Source: SpSt-398 sp033762195 (GTDB lineage: Bacteria > Bacteroidota > Bacteroidia > Chitinophagales > Chitinophagaceae). From it: a DNA stretch of 42,556 nucleotides. Under the pieces are notes generated by a model. The model was given only the letters and a program-made list of their open reading frames with translations, searched no databases and was not told the DNA's origin. The stretch's first letter is position 1. Every line of letters begins with the position of its first letter. The stretch lies in contig JANRLV010000096.1 in NCBI GenBank assembly GCA_033762195.1, positions 1 through 42,556 of the forward strand, in the 5' to 3' direction. Below are positions 1 to 6,188 of this stretch, piece after piece. The translations under genes and the position numbers were made by a program.

Positions 1-1
1 A

Positions 2-565
2 TACATTTTTAAGCCCTTTAACATGACCCGGACCGGTTATGTATGGCACCCTTCTTTTGGTGATGAAAATGTGGCGGTTGGTCATATGACGAACGGCGCT
101 ATAGATATAAAAAGGAAACGTACAGAAGCAGTAGCCGGAGGCTCGCTGGTAACAACCATTGCTGATTATGCCAGATTCACGGAGAATATGATGAAGGGGA
201 AAGGGTTGACAAAGAAATTGTTCAAGGAAATGATTAGCCCTCAGATAAAGATCCATTCGCTCACTCAATTTCCTCCTTTAACAACCGAAACGACGACCGA
301 GAATGACGCTATTCATCTTTCTTATGGCCTGGGCTGGGGACTATTAGACTGCCCAAATGGAAAAGCCTTTTTTAAGGAAGGCAATGGCGGCGCCTGGAGA
401 AATTACAATATTAATTTTATTGACAAAGGCGTTTCCATCATTCTCTTAATCAATAGCGAAAATGGGGAATCCATATTTCAGGAACTCGTGGAAACCCTGG
501 TTGGTCAAACATGCATCCCATGGAAGTGGCATGGTTATATTCCATATAATAGTTCTGAAAAGTAG
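2..565 (+). CDS. Serine hydrolase of the beta-lactamase (class C/PBP-like) family, C-terminal part
   Basis: The frame is open to the left edge, so this is the last 187 codons of a longer gene; the SxxK serine lies off the window. The visible part has the features of the beta-lactamase/DD-peptidase fold (PF00144 type): an opening stretch IFKPFNMTRTGY, the glycine-rich AVAGGSLVTTIADYARF, and GNGGAW near residue 130, at the place of the third active-site motif (usually HxG or KTG). Such proteins hydrolyse D-amino-acid peptides, esters or beta-lactams, and sequence alone does not say which. It runs convergently into the next serine hydrolase with about 60 nt between stops. An internal ATG at 23 exists but the reading frame clearly continues upstream of it. 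Confidence 0.75.
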   Translation, partial: YIFKPFNMTRTGYVWHPSFGDENVAVGHMTNGAIDIKRKRTEAVAGGSLVTTIADYARFTENMMKGKGLTKKLFKEMISPQIKIHSLTQFPPLTTETTTENDAIHLSYGLGWGLLDCPNGKAFFKEGNGGAWRNYNINFIDKGVSIILLINSENGESIFQELVETLVGQTCIPWKWHGYIPYNSSEK

Positions 566-628
566 GTGTCTGCGCCTTTGTTCGTGTAGGCTGTGCGCTG
601 AAGTCCCGGGACAAAGGATGTAAAGAAA

Positions 629-1600
629 TCATTTTGAAAAATACTCCCACAACAACTTCGAGATCTCCTTTGTCAGCTTCCAGGCCTCGTTATCCTGGTT
701 CCAGCTCTGGTCCTTGTTGTTCTTGGTAAAAATGGCTACGAGATAGGGATTGCGGGGGGCGTTGACCAAAAACACTTCGCTGCGACTGGCATTCACGGCC
801 CCATTCTTACTAAAGACCTCCACCGTAGGTGGTATCTGCGACAAAGCCTCGGCATCCCAATAATTACGGCCAAGGAGACGCAAGGCGCGCTCACAAAAAC
901 CCTTGCTGACAATGTTCATCCTGTAAATCCTCTCAATCATGGTGCCGATCTCACGAGGGGTGGTCTGCCCCCAGCCATACTGAGATCTGTTTTCCTCGCG
1001 ACCCGGTGTGCGGGAATTGACACGGGTATGTTGAAAGCCGAGACTATCCATGATCGCATTGATACGGGTACCCGTACCAGCAATCGCCTGTAGCCATAAA
1101 CTCGCGGTATTGTCGCTGGTGGTGAGCATCAACATCAACAGCTTACTGAGTTCGATCTTTTCACCGGACTTAAAGGACCCGAGGATATCCACCCCGGCAT
1201 ATAACATGGAATCATGGTAAATGAACTCCTGGTGGTAGTCGAGTTCCTTTTTCTCCATTTTGTCGAGTATCCCGATCATGATGGGGATCTTGACAATGGA
1301 CGCGGTGGGAAAAATGGTGTCTGCCTGGTAGGAAACGGTCTTGCCAGTGCGGAGGTTTTTAATATAAATACCAATGTCTCCTTGGTAGCCTTGGAGCAAG
1401 GGCAGTATTTTTTGCTCTAAGCGATGATCCTTCTTTTGGGAGAAGAGGTTCACCGCAGAGAACAGGAGGACGCAGAGTAACGCAGAGGCTTTTACCAGCA
1501 GAGCGCGAAGGCGCAAAGTGGCGCTAAGTTCTGGCGCTCCTTGGCGTCCTTGTGCCTTAGCGGTAAAAAATCCCCTAAACCCAATTAAACTTCTATCCAT
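629..1600 (-). CDS. Class A beta-lactamase-like serine hydrolase with repeat-encoded signal peptide
   Basis: A secreted serine hydrolase of the class A beta-lactamase fold (PF13354 type), 323 aa. SIVK (in PTASIVKIPIM) supplies the nucleophile and lysine, SDN (in TTSDNTASL) is the second motif, and KNG stands where class A enzymes have KTG, followed by SRSEVFLV. It may be a beta-lactamase or a peptidoglycan peptidase; the KNG variant makes a true beta-lactamase less certain. The N-terminus is odd. Residues from about 12 to 53 are encoded by two abutting intergenic repeat units (1449-1570 on the plus strand), and one of them provides the hydrophobic core LLCVLLFSAVNLFS. The ATG at 1600 gives a long N-region. 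A TTG about 28 codons later would give a compact signal peptide starting with RLRALLVKAS. Confidence 0.75.
   Translation of the reverse strand: MDRSLIGFRGFFTAKAQGRQGAPELSATLRLRALLVKASALLCVLLFSAVNLFSQKKDHRLEQKILPLLQGYQGDIGIYIKNLRTGKTVSYQADTIFPTASIVKIPIMIGILDKMEKKELDYHQEFIYHDSMLYAGVDILGSFKSGEKIELSKLLMLMLTTSDNTASLWLQAIAGTGTRINAIMDSLGFQHTRVNSRTPGREENRSQYGWGQTTPREIGTMIERIYRMNIVSKGFCERALRLLGRNYWDAEALSQIPPTVEVFSKNGAVNASRSEVFLVNAPRNPYLVAIFTKNNKDQSWNQDNEAWKLTKEISKLLWEYFSK
1449..1570. repeat. Intergenic repeat family A copy fused into a coding region (A1)
   Basis: Two repeat units sit side by side. The first begins TTCACCGCAGAGAACAGGAG and carries the CGCAGAG core seen in the other family A copies at 2925, 4456 and 5983. 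The second has GAGCGCGAAGGCGCAAAGTG and ends CCTTAGCGGTAAA, a motif also found at about 4640. Here the repeat is read as protein on the minus strand (the start of the serine hydrolase) instead of lying between genes. Confidence 0.7.
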
Positions 1601-1618
1601 CTATAATAATTCGTGAAA

Positions 1619-2908
1619 TCAATCCCTCTTGTAATCAAAAACCAAATAACAAAACCCCTTCACCCCCACATCCAACATACTATCATCAATATAAAAATCG
1701 GGTGTATGATGCGGTGGGGCGTTTTTGGGATCGGTGCCCTTGGGCATACCCCCAAAGTAAATAAAGAAGGCCGGGGCCTTTTCACCAAAGTAAGAAAAAT
1801 CCTCCGCGCCTGTCACCCACTCTCTGGGTTTTACATTTCCCTTGCCGGCGGCTTTCTCCAGCGAGGGGATCATCTTCTGCACCAGGGCGGGGTCATTATA
1901 GGTCACCAATGTTTTGGTATCGATCATCACCTCGATCTCGGCCCCCATGGCCTCACCAATGGCGGTTGCCAGGGTGCGGATACGTTCGTGGGTCTTTTTT
2001 TGCATGTCCTTATCCAGCGTGCGTATCGTGCCTTCGAGTAAGGCATCTTCGGGAATGATATTGGGACGTACCCCGCTGTGAAACTTTCCTACCGTGATCA
2101 CCACCGGTGCTTTGGTAAGATTGGATTCGCGGCTGACGATGGTCTGCAACGCGTTGATGATCTCGGTACCCACAACGATGGGGTCCACCCCGAGCCAGGG
2201 TTGTGAGCCATGTGATTGTTTGCCTTTTATTTTTATCGTAAACCAATCGGATGAGGCCATAAAGGCGCCGGGTTTATATTCAAATGTACCCTGCTCAATG
2301 TCTGATTCAATATGCATTCCAAAAATGGCATCCACCTTAGGGTTTTCCATCACGCCTTCTTTGACCATCAGGGCCGCGCCGCCTTCTTCATCACCCGGGG
2401 GACCTTCCTCAGCGGGTTGGAAGATAAATTTCACGGTTCCTTTCAAATCCTTTTTCATCGAAGCAAGCACTTCGGCAGTGCCCATCAATACGGCCACATG
2501 CGCATCGTGTCCGCAGGCATGCATCACCGGTACGGTTTGTCCGAGATAATCGGCTTCCACCACTGATTTAAAGGGGACATCCACCCTTTCCTTCACAGGC
2601 AATCCATCCATATCCGCACGAAGCGCTATCACCGGACCAGGTTTATCGCCTTTGAGGATCCCAACCACGCCGGTCTTGGCCACACCGGTTTGTACTTCGA
2701 TCCCCAGTTTTTTTAAATGCGCGGCAATAAGGGCCGAGGTCTTGAACTCGCGGTTACCCAACTCGGGACTGGCGTGAATGGTGCGCCGCCATTGGATGAC
2801 CTTGTCTTTTATTTCCTGTGATTTTTTGTCGATCGCTTTTTGAATGGGGTCCTGGGCATGGAGGTGGCTGGCCAGGAGGAGCAGCGTGGTTAGGATGGAA
2901 ATTCGCAT
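1619..2908 (-). CDS. M20 family amidohydrolase / metallopeptidase (secreted)
   Basis: A 429-aa member of the M20D amidohydrolases (hippurate or N-acyl-amino-acid hydrolases and IAA-amino acid hydrolase relatives), which cleave an amide bond with a metal-bound water. Metal and catalytic motifs are clear: HACGHDAHVAVLMG, then QPAEEGPPGDEEGG with the catalytic Glu pair, GMHIESDIEQG, and GAEDFSYFGEKAP near the C-terminus. A cleavable signal peptide, MRISILTTLLLLASHLHAQ, points to export. I start it at the ATG at 2908. An in-frame GTG at 2929 would add seven residues, but it lies inside a repeat arm. The natural substrate cannot be told from the sequence. Confidence 0.9.
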   Translation of the reverse strand: MRISILTTLLLLASHLHAQDPIQKAIDKKSQEIKDKVIQWRRTIHASPELGNREFKTSALIAAHLKKLGIEVQTGVAKTGVVGILKGDKPGPVIALRADMDGLPVKERVDVPFKSVVEADYLGQTVPVMHACGHDAHVAVLMGTAEVLASMKKDLKGTVKFIFQPAEEGPPGDEEGGAALMVKEGVMENPKVDAIFGMHIESDIEQGTFEYKPGAFMASSDWFTIKIKGKQSHGSQPWLGVDPIVVGTEIINALQTIVSRESNLTKAPVVITVGKFHSGVRPNIIPEDALLEGTIRTLDKDMQKKTHERIRTLATAIGEAMGAEIEVMIDTKTLVTYNDPALVQKMIPSLEKAAGKGNVKPREWVTGAEDFSYFGEKAPAFFIYFGGMPKGTDPKNAPPHHTPDFYIDDSMLDVGVKGFCYLVFDYKRD

Positions 2909-2924
2909 ATGTGAATTTATGGAT

Positions 2925-3084
2925 TTCACCGCAGAGAACGAGAGAACGCAGAGTTTCGCAGAGATTTTGTCTATTGGATAATTATAAATTATACCCTAGG
3001 GGGTCTTCAAAGGCTAATAGCCAAAACCTAATAGCTAATACCCTTCTCTGCGAAACTCTGCGTTCTCTCGTTCTCTGCGGTGAA
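2925..3084. repeat. Long hairpin repeat, family A copy 2
   Basis: A 40-nt arm at 2925-2964 (TTCACCGCAGAGAACGAGAG...) is matched perfectly, inverted, by 3045-3084, with about 80 nt between containing short CTAATAGC-type motifs. It fills the space between the divergent amidohydrolase and chromate transporter genes and is followed by partial arm copies (CTCTGCAGTGAATC) to about 3110. It has no coding content and resembles a non-autonomous palindromic element. Confidence 0.85.
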
Positions 3085-3135
3085 TCAGATACTCTGCAGT
3101 GAATCATGTTCTCTTCGATGAACTGGAATTATCAG

Positions 3136-3143
3136 TATATTTA
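3136..3143 (+). promoter_or_regulatory. Bacteroidota -7 element (TATATTTA) for chrA-like gene
   Basis: TATATTTA fits the TAnnTTTG/A -7 consensus and ends six bases before the ATG at 3150, which would place transcription start at or next to the start codon. Confidence 0.4.
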
Positions 3144-3149
3144 ACAACC

Positions 3150-4406
3150 ATGCTTTTGCGCCATATGCATTTTTTACGGGCGGTATTCCTGCATAGCCTG
3201 ACGGCCTTTGGCGGTCCGCAGGCGCATATCGGCATGATGTTAAAAACCTTTGTCCACAAAACGCCCTACGTCACCGAATCGGAGTTGATGGAATACAATG
3301 CCTTTTGTCAACTCCTCCCCGGCGCTTCTTCCACACAAACCCTCACCCTCATCGGCTATAAACGAGGTGGTGTTCCGTTGGCGGTGGTCACGTTGATTGT
3401 GTGGATCCTTCCCGCCAGTATCATGATGGGGGCCCTCTCCTTTCTGCTGCATTATATTGACAAGCGCGCGCTGCATGTAGATATTTTCAAATTCATTCCC
3501 CCCATGGCCGTAGGTTTTCTCGTCTATGCGGCGGTAATGGCCTTTCATATTTCCATTAAGAATACGATCACCTGGGTGATCATGATCGTGGGGTCTATAT
3601 TGACCTATATCTTTTTCAATCAACCCTGGATCTTCCCGGTGCTGATCGTGGCGGGTGGTATTGCCACCAACCTGAGCCGGAAAAGGATCCCACAGGTTCA
3701 CCAAAAGCCGAAGAAGATCAAATGGTGGAATATCTGGCTCTTCGCGATCATCTTTATCCTGGCGGGGATCGCGAGTGAAACCGCGAAGAAGCGTGACCTG
3801 CCCAACCGGAAAGTGATCAACCTGTTTGAGAACGTGTACCGGATGGGGAGTTATGTATTTGGTGGCGGACAGGTACTGATGCCGCTGATGTATGAGCAAT
3901 TCTGTATCCGCCCGGAAGCGGTCAAGGAAAAAGACAAGAATGTGGTGCAGATCGATAAAGATGATATGTACACAGGGATGGGGATCGTGCGGGCCATGCC
4001 CGGACCGGTTTTCAGCATTGCGTCATTTACCGGGGGTATGGCTTTAAAGGACCTGGGGAATACGCCGGAGCAGCGAACAAGTATGCAGTTGCTGGGTTGT
4101 TTGATCGGGACGATCGCGATATTCCTGCCCAGCGCCCTGCTGGTGCTTTTCTTTTTTCCGATATGGCATAATCTTAAAAAATATGCGGCGGTTTACCGCT
4201 CCCTCGAAGGGATCAATGCCGTGGTGGTGGGGATCATGATCGCCGCCACGCTGGTGTTGATGAAAGATATTTCTTTGCTGGCCATGAGCGGGGGCAGCCT
4301 GATCAATGCGCTGGTAATCTCCGGAACGTTTTTATTGATGCAGTATACGCGCGTGCCGGCACCGGTTATTGTGGCGGGGTGTTTGTTGCTGGGGGTGGTT
4401 TTTTAG
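3150..4406 (+). CDS. chrA: Chromate transporter (long-chain CHR family)
   Basis: A 418-aa polytopic membrane protein of the CHR family (two PF02417 domains). Members export chromate, and some move sulfate or have unknown anion substrates. The first CHR domain has the signature FLHSLTAFGGPQAHIGMM and FCQLLPGASSTQTLTLIGY. The second, after a basic linker around residues 190-230, repeats the pattern with YVFGGGQVLMPLMYEQF and GIVRAMPGPVFSIASFTGG. Hydrophobic segments fill the rest. I chose the ATG at 3150 because the upstream in-frame GTG at 3099 sits in repeat sequence and adds residues unlike the family. It is a single gene between repeats, and no chrB-like regulator is nearby. Confidence 0.85.
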   Translation: MLLRHMHFLRAVFLHSLTAFGGPQAHIGMMLKTFVHKTPYVTESELMEYNAFCQLLPGASSTQTLTLIGYKRGGVPLAVVTLIVWILPASIMMGALSFLLHYIDKRALHVDIFKFIPPMAVGFLVYAAVMAFHISIKNTITWVIMIVGSILTYIFFNQPWIFPVLIVAGGIATNLSRKRIPQVHQKPKKIKWWNIWLFAIIFILAGIASETAKKRDLPNRKVINLFENVYRMGSYVFGGGQVLMPLMYEQFCIRPEAVKEKDKNVVQIDKDDMYTGMGIVRAMPGPVFSIASFTGGMALKDLGNTPEQRTSMQLLGCLIGTIAIFLPSALLVLFFFPIWHNLKKYAAVYRSLEGINAVVVGIMIAATLVLMKDISLLAMSGGSLINALVISGTFLLMQYTRVPAPVIVAGCLLLGVVF

Positions 4407-4455
4407 TTTCCAAAAAATTCACTGCAGAGAACATGATTCACCACGGAGAACATAA

Positions 4456-4613
4456 TTCACCGCAGAGAACAAGAGAACGCAGAGTTTCGCAGAGAAAGTT
4501 GTTAGTTATTAGCTTTTAGCTCTTGGCGAACCTCTGCGGCCGAGGCTTCGGCCTAAGCAGCTTGGCGGTAAAATCTCTGCGAAACTCTGCGTTCTCTTGT
4601 TCTCTGCGGTGAA
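4456..4613. repeat. Long hairpin repeat, family A copy 3
   Basis: A 40-nt arm at 4456-4495 pairs perfectly with 4574-4613. The spacer holds another small palindrome (GGCCGAGGCTTCGGCC) and a TTGGCGGTAAAA motif. Truncated arm copies flank it on both sides (about 4427-4455 and 4614-4655, the latter ending CCTTAGCGGTAAAG). It separates the convergent ends of the chromate transporter and nadD. Confidence 0.85.
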
Positions 4614-4660
4614 TCATGTTCTCTGCGGTGAATTCCCTCGCGCCTTAGCGGTAAAGAAGT

Positions 4661-5233
4661 CTACCCTTTATAATATCCCCCTGCCTCTATCTCCTCCCGC
4701 ACTTTATCCGGCACCATATATCGAATTGACTTCCCCTTTTGAATCATCTCACGTAAACGTGTAGCCGAAATTTCCAGCAAGGGTGCCTGGAGGATAAGCG
4801 TATCGGTATTCTCGGGAGCTTGGACTATGAACCCGGGTCGCTGATAGATCAGGATCTTGTAATCGCGCAGCAGGAGTTCATAGTTTTTCCATTTGCGGAT
4901 ATTGCTAAAACTATCGCTCCCCATCACGATCCGGAATTCGTGCTCGGGGTATTTTTCTTTTAAATAAGTGAGTGTATCGATGGTGTACGAAGGACGCGGT
5001 AAATGAAACTCGATATCCGATGCTTTCATCCGCATATCATCGCCAATGGCGGTCTGCACCAGGTGGAGCCGGTGGTATTCATTGAGCAGCCCGTTTTCCT
5101 GTTTGAGAGGATTATGGGGTGAAACCACGAACCAGAGACGTTCCACGTCGGTTTCATTCAATACATGGTTGGCAATGATGAGGTGTCCTACATGGACAGG
5201 ATTGAAGGAACCAAAGTAGAGGGCAATCTTCAT
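4661..5233 (-). CDS. nadD: Nicotinate-nucleotide adenylyltransferase
   Basis: NadD adenylates nicotinate mononucleotide with ATP to deamido-NAD in the cytoplasm, the second-last step of NAD synthesis. The 190-aa product has the nucleotidyltransferase start KIALYFGSFNPVHVGHL (the GxFxPxHxGH signature), SPHNPLKQ, a central MGSDSFSNIRKW and the C-terminal EISATRLREMI corresponding to the ISSTxIR motif. Length and motif order are typical. It lies 11 nt downstream of the FeoA-domain gene on the same strand, probably cotranscribed. The NAD gene nadA is in the same window at 17.9 kb but is not linked to it. Confidence 0.93.
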   Translation of the reverse strand: MKIALYFGSFNPVHVGHLIIANHVLNETDVERLWFVVSPHNPLKQENGLLNEYHRLHLVQTAIGDDMRMKASDIEFHLPRPSYTIDTLTYLKEKYPEHEFRIVMGSDSFSNIRKWKNYELLLRDYKILIYQRPGFIVQAPENTDTLILQAPLLEISATRLREMIQKGKSIRYMVPDKVREEIEAGGYYKG

Positions 5234-5244
5234 CTAATTGATAA

Positions 5245-5469
5245 TCAATTAATTATATCAACCATGATATTATCGGCCTCGCTGATGCGGAGACTGAGTT
5301 GATAGCCGGAGATGCTGACGGAGATCGGGTCGCCGAGCGGGGCTACCTGTTCTACCAGGATCCTTTCGCCGGGTACACAGCCCATTTCCATCAGTTTGAG
5401 GAAGATCTCATTGTTCTCAAAGTGTGTGATCACTGCTTCCTGCCCGGGCTTAAGGTCTGATAATTTCAT
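5245..5469 (-). CDS. FeoA-domain protein
   Basis: A 74-aa stand-alone FeoA (SH3-like) domain: MKLSDLKPGQEAVITHF, then LMEMGCVPGERILVEQVAPL and GDPISVSISGYQLSLR, matching the FeoA pattern throughout. FeoA normally assists the FeoB ferrous iron transporter, but no feoB lies next to it; the partner gene downstream is nadD. The ATG at 5469 is taken as the start because the family begins at MKLSDL. Longer in-frame versions run into the divergent ybeY start. A TAGTTTTG -7 element sits 18 nt upstream. A role in iron uptake is inferred from the family only. Confidence 0.8.
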   Translation of the reverse strand: MKLSDLKPGQEAVITHFENNEIFLKLMEMGCVPGERILVEQVAPLGDPISVSISGYQLSLRISEADNIMVDIIN

Positions 5470-5487
5470 GTTTCGTCTTGAATGGTA

Positions 5488-5495
5488 CAAAACTA
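5488..5495 (-). promoter_or_regulatory. -7 element (TAGTTTTG) for feoA-nadD
   Basis: Read on the minus strand this is TAGTTTTG, a perfect TAnnTTTG match, 18 nt before the FeoA-domain ATG. No convincing -33 TTTG is visible at the right distance. Confidence 0.5.
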
Positions 5496-5532
5496 ACCTT
5501 GTTGGCTTGGATTTGTTTGCGAATTTTGTAAA

Positions 5533-5958
5533 ATGCCTAACATTCACTTCTTCAGCCAGAACACCACCCTCCCTCTCCGGGATCGCACACGATTAAAGGC
5601 CTTCCTCGCCCGTCTGGCAAAGAAGGAAGGTAAAAGCCTGGGTTCACTTAATTATATCTTCTGCACAGATAAAGCCCTGCTGGATATCAATCGCCAGTAT
5701 CTCAAGCACGATTTCTACACCGATATCATCACATTTGATCTTTCTGAATCCCCTTCCGCCCTTAGTGGGGAGATTTATATCAGCATTGATCGGGTGCGGG
5801 ACAATGCGATAACCCTGGGTGTTTCGGTAAAAGAGGAGCTTCACCGGGTTATTTTTCATGGATTACTGCATTTATGCGGGTATAAAGACAAAAAACCGGG
5901 GGAGATAAAGGAAATGCGGGCTCGTGAGGGTTATTATCTACAGCAATATCTGAAATAG
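5533..5958 (+). CDS. ybeY: Endoribonuclease YbeY (rRNA maturation factor)
   Basis: YbeY is a metal-dependent endoribonuclease needed for 16S rRNA 3' maturation and ribosome quality control. The 141-aa protein has the family's DIITFDLSE and the metal-binding HGLLHLCGYKDKKPGE. Only two of the three histidines of the classic HGxLHLxGYDH motif are present; a lysine-aspartate pair follows GY. From memory this variant is usual in Bacteroidota, so I do not take it as a defect. It is divergent from the FeoA gene (63 nt). Its stop codon overlaps the first parS-like site. Confidence 0.9.
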   Translation: MPNIHFFSQNTTLPLRDRTRLKAFLARLAKKEGKSLGSLNYIFCTDKALLDINRQYLKHDFYTDIITFDLSESPSALSGEIYISIDRVRDNAITLGVSVKEELHRVIFHGLLHLCGYKDKKPGEIKEMRAREGYYLQQYLK

Positions 5959-5972
5959 TTCCACGTGGAACT
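5957..5972. promoter_or_regulatory. parS-like site 1 (ParB binding)
   Basis: AGTTCCACGTGGAACT is a perfect 16-bp palindrome matching the parS core GTTNCACGTGNAAC. It overlaps the ybeY stop codon. parS sites normally cluster near the replication origin. Confidence 0.8.
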
Positions 5973-5982
5973 GGGGGCTTTT

Positions 5983-6134
5983 TTCACCGCAGAGAACAAG
6001 AGAACGCGGAGGTACGCAGAGATTTTACAGTTAGGTCGCTTAGGCCGAAGCCCTGACCGCAAAAGGTTCGCTAAGAGCTAATGGCTAACAACTCTCTCTG
6101 CGTACCTCCGCGTCCTCTTGTTCTCTGCGGTGAA
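5983..6134. repeat. Long hairpin repeat, family A copy 4, between two parS sites
   Basis: Arms at 5983-6022 and 6095-6134 pair over 40 nt with one mismatch. Compared with copies 2 and 3, both arms share the same changes (CGCGGAGGTACGCAGAG in place of CGCAGAGTTTCGCAGAG), so the hairpin is kept although the sequence has changed. It lies exactly between the two parS-like sites. Confidence 0.85.
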
Positions 6135-6137
6135 TCA

Positions 6138-6153
6138 CGTTCCACGTGAAACC
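6138..6153. promoter_or_regulatory. parS-like site 2 (ParB binding)
   Basis: CGTTCCACGTGAAACC contains GTTCCACGTGAAAC, a full match to the parS core GTTNCACGTGNAAC, 36 nt before mnmG. Confidence 0.8.
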
Positions 6154-6174
6154 TCCCCATCCCTCCCAATTTCC

Positions 6175-6182
6175 TACCTTTG
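6175..6182 (+). promoter_or_regulatory. -7 element (TACCTTTG) for mnmG
   Basis: TACCTTTG is a perfect TAnnTTTG match ending six bases before the chosen mnmG ATG, implying a transcript with almost no leader. Confidence 0.55.
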
Positions 6183-6188
6183 CACGCT

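Noticed and set aside
629..1600. Calling this gene a true antibiotic-resistance beta-lactamase
   Set aside because: KNG replaces KTG and no Glu166-type omega loop could be placed with confidence, so only the broader serine-hydrolase family is claimed.
2818..3110. Plus-strand open frame across the repeat between the amidohydrolase and chromate transporter genes, and GTG starts inside the repeat for both genes
   Set aside because: The frame is made of repeat sequence with no family character, and both neighbours have better ATG starts (2908 and 3150).
2925..6134. Repeated CGCAGAG arms as a possible CRISPR array
   Set aside because: Arms are in inverted pairs scattered over kilobases, without regular spacers or cas genes.
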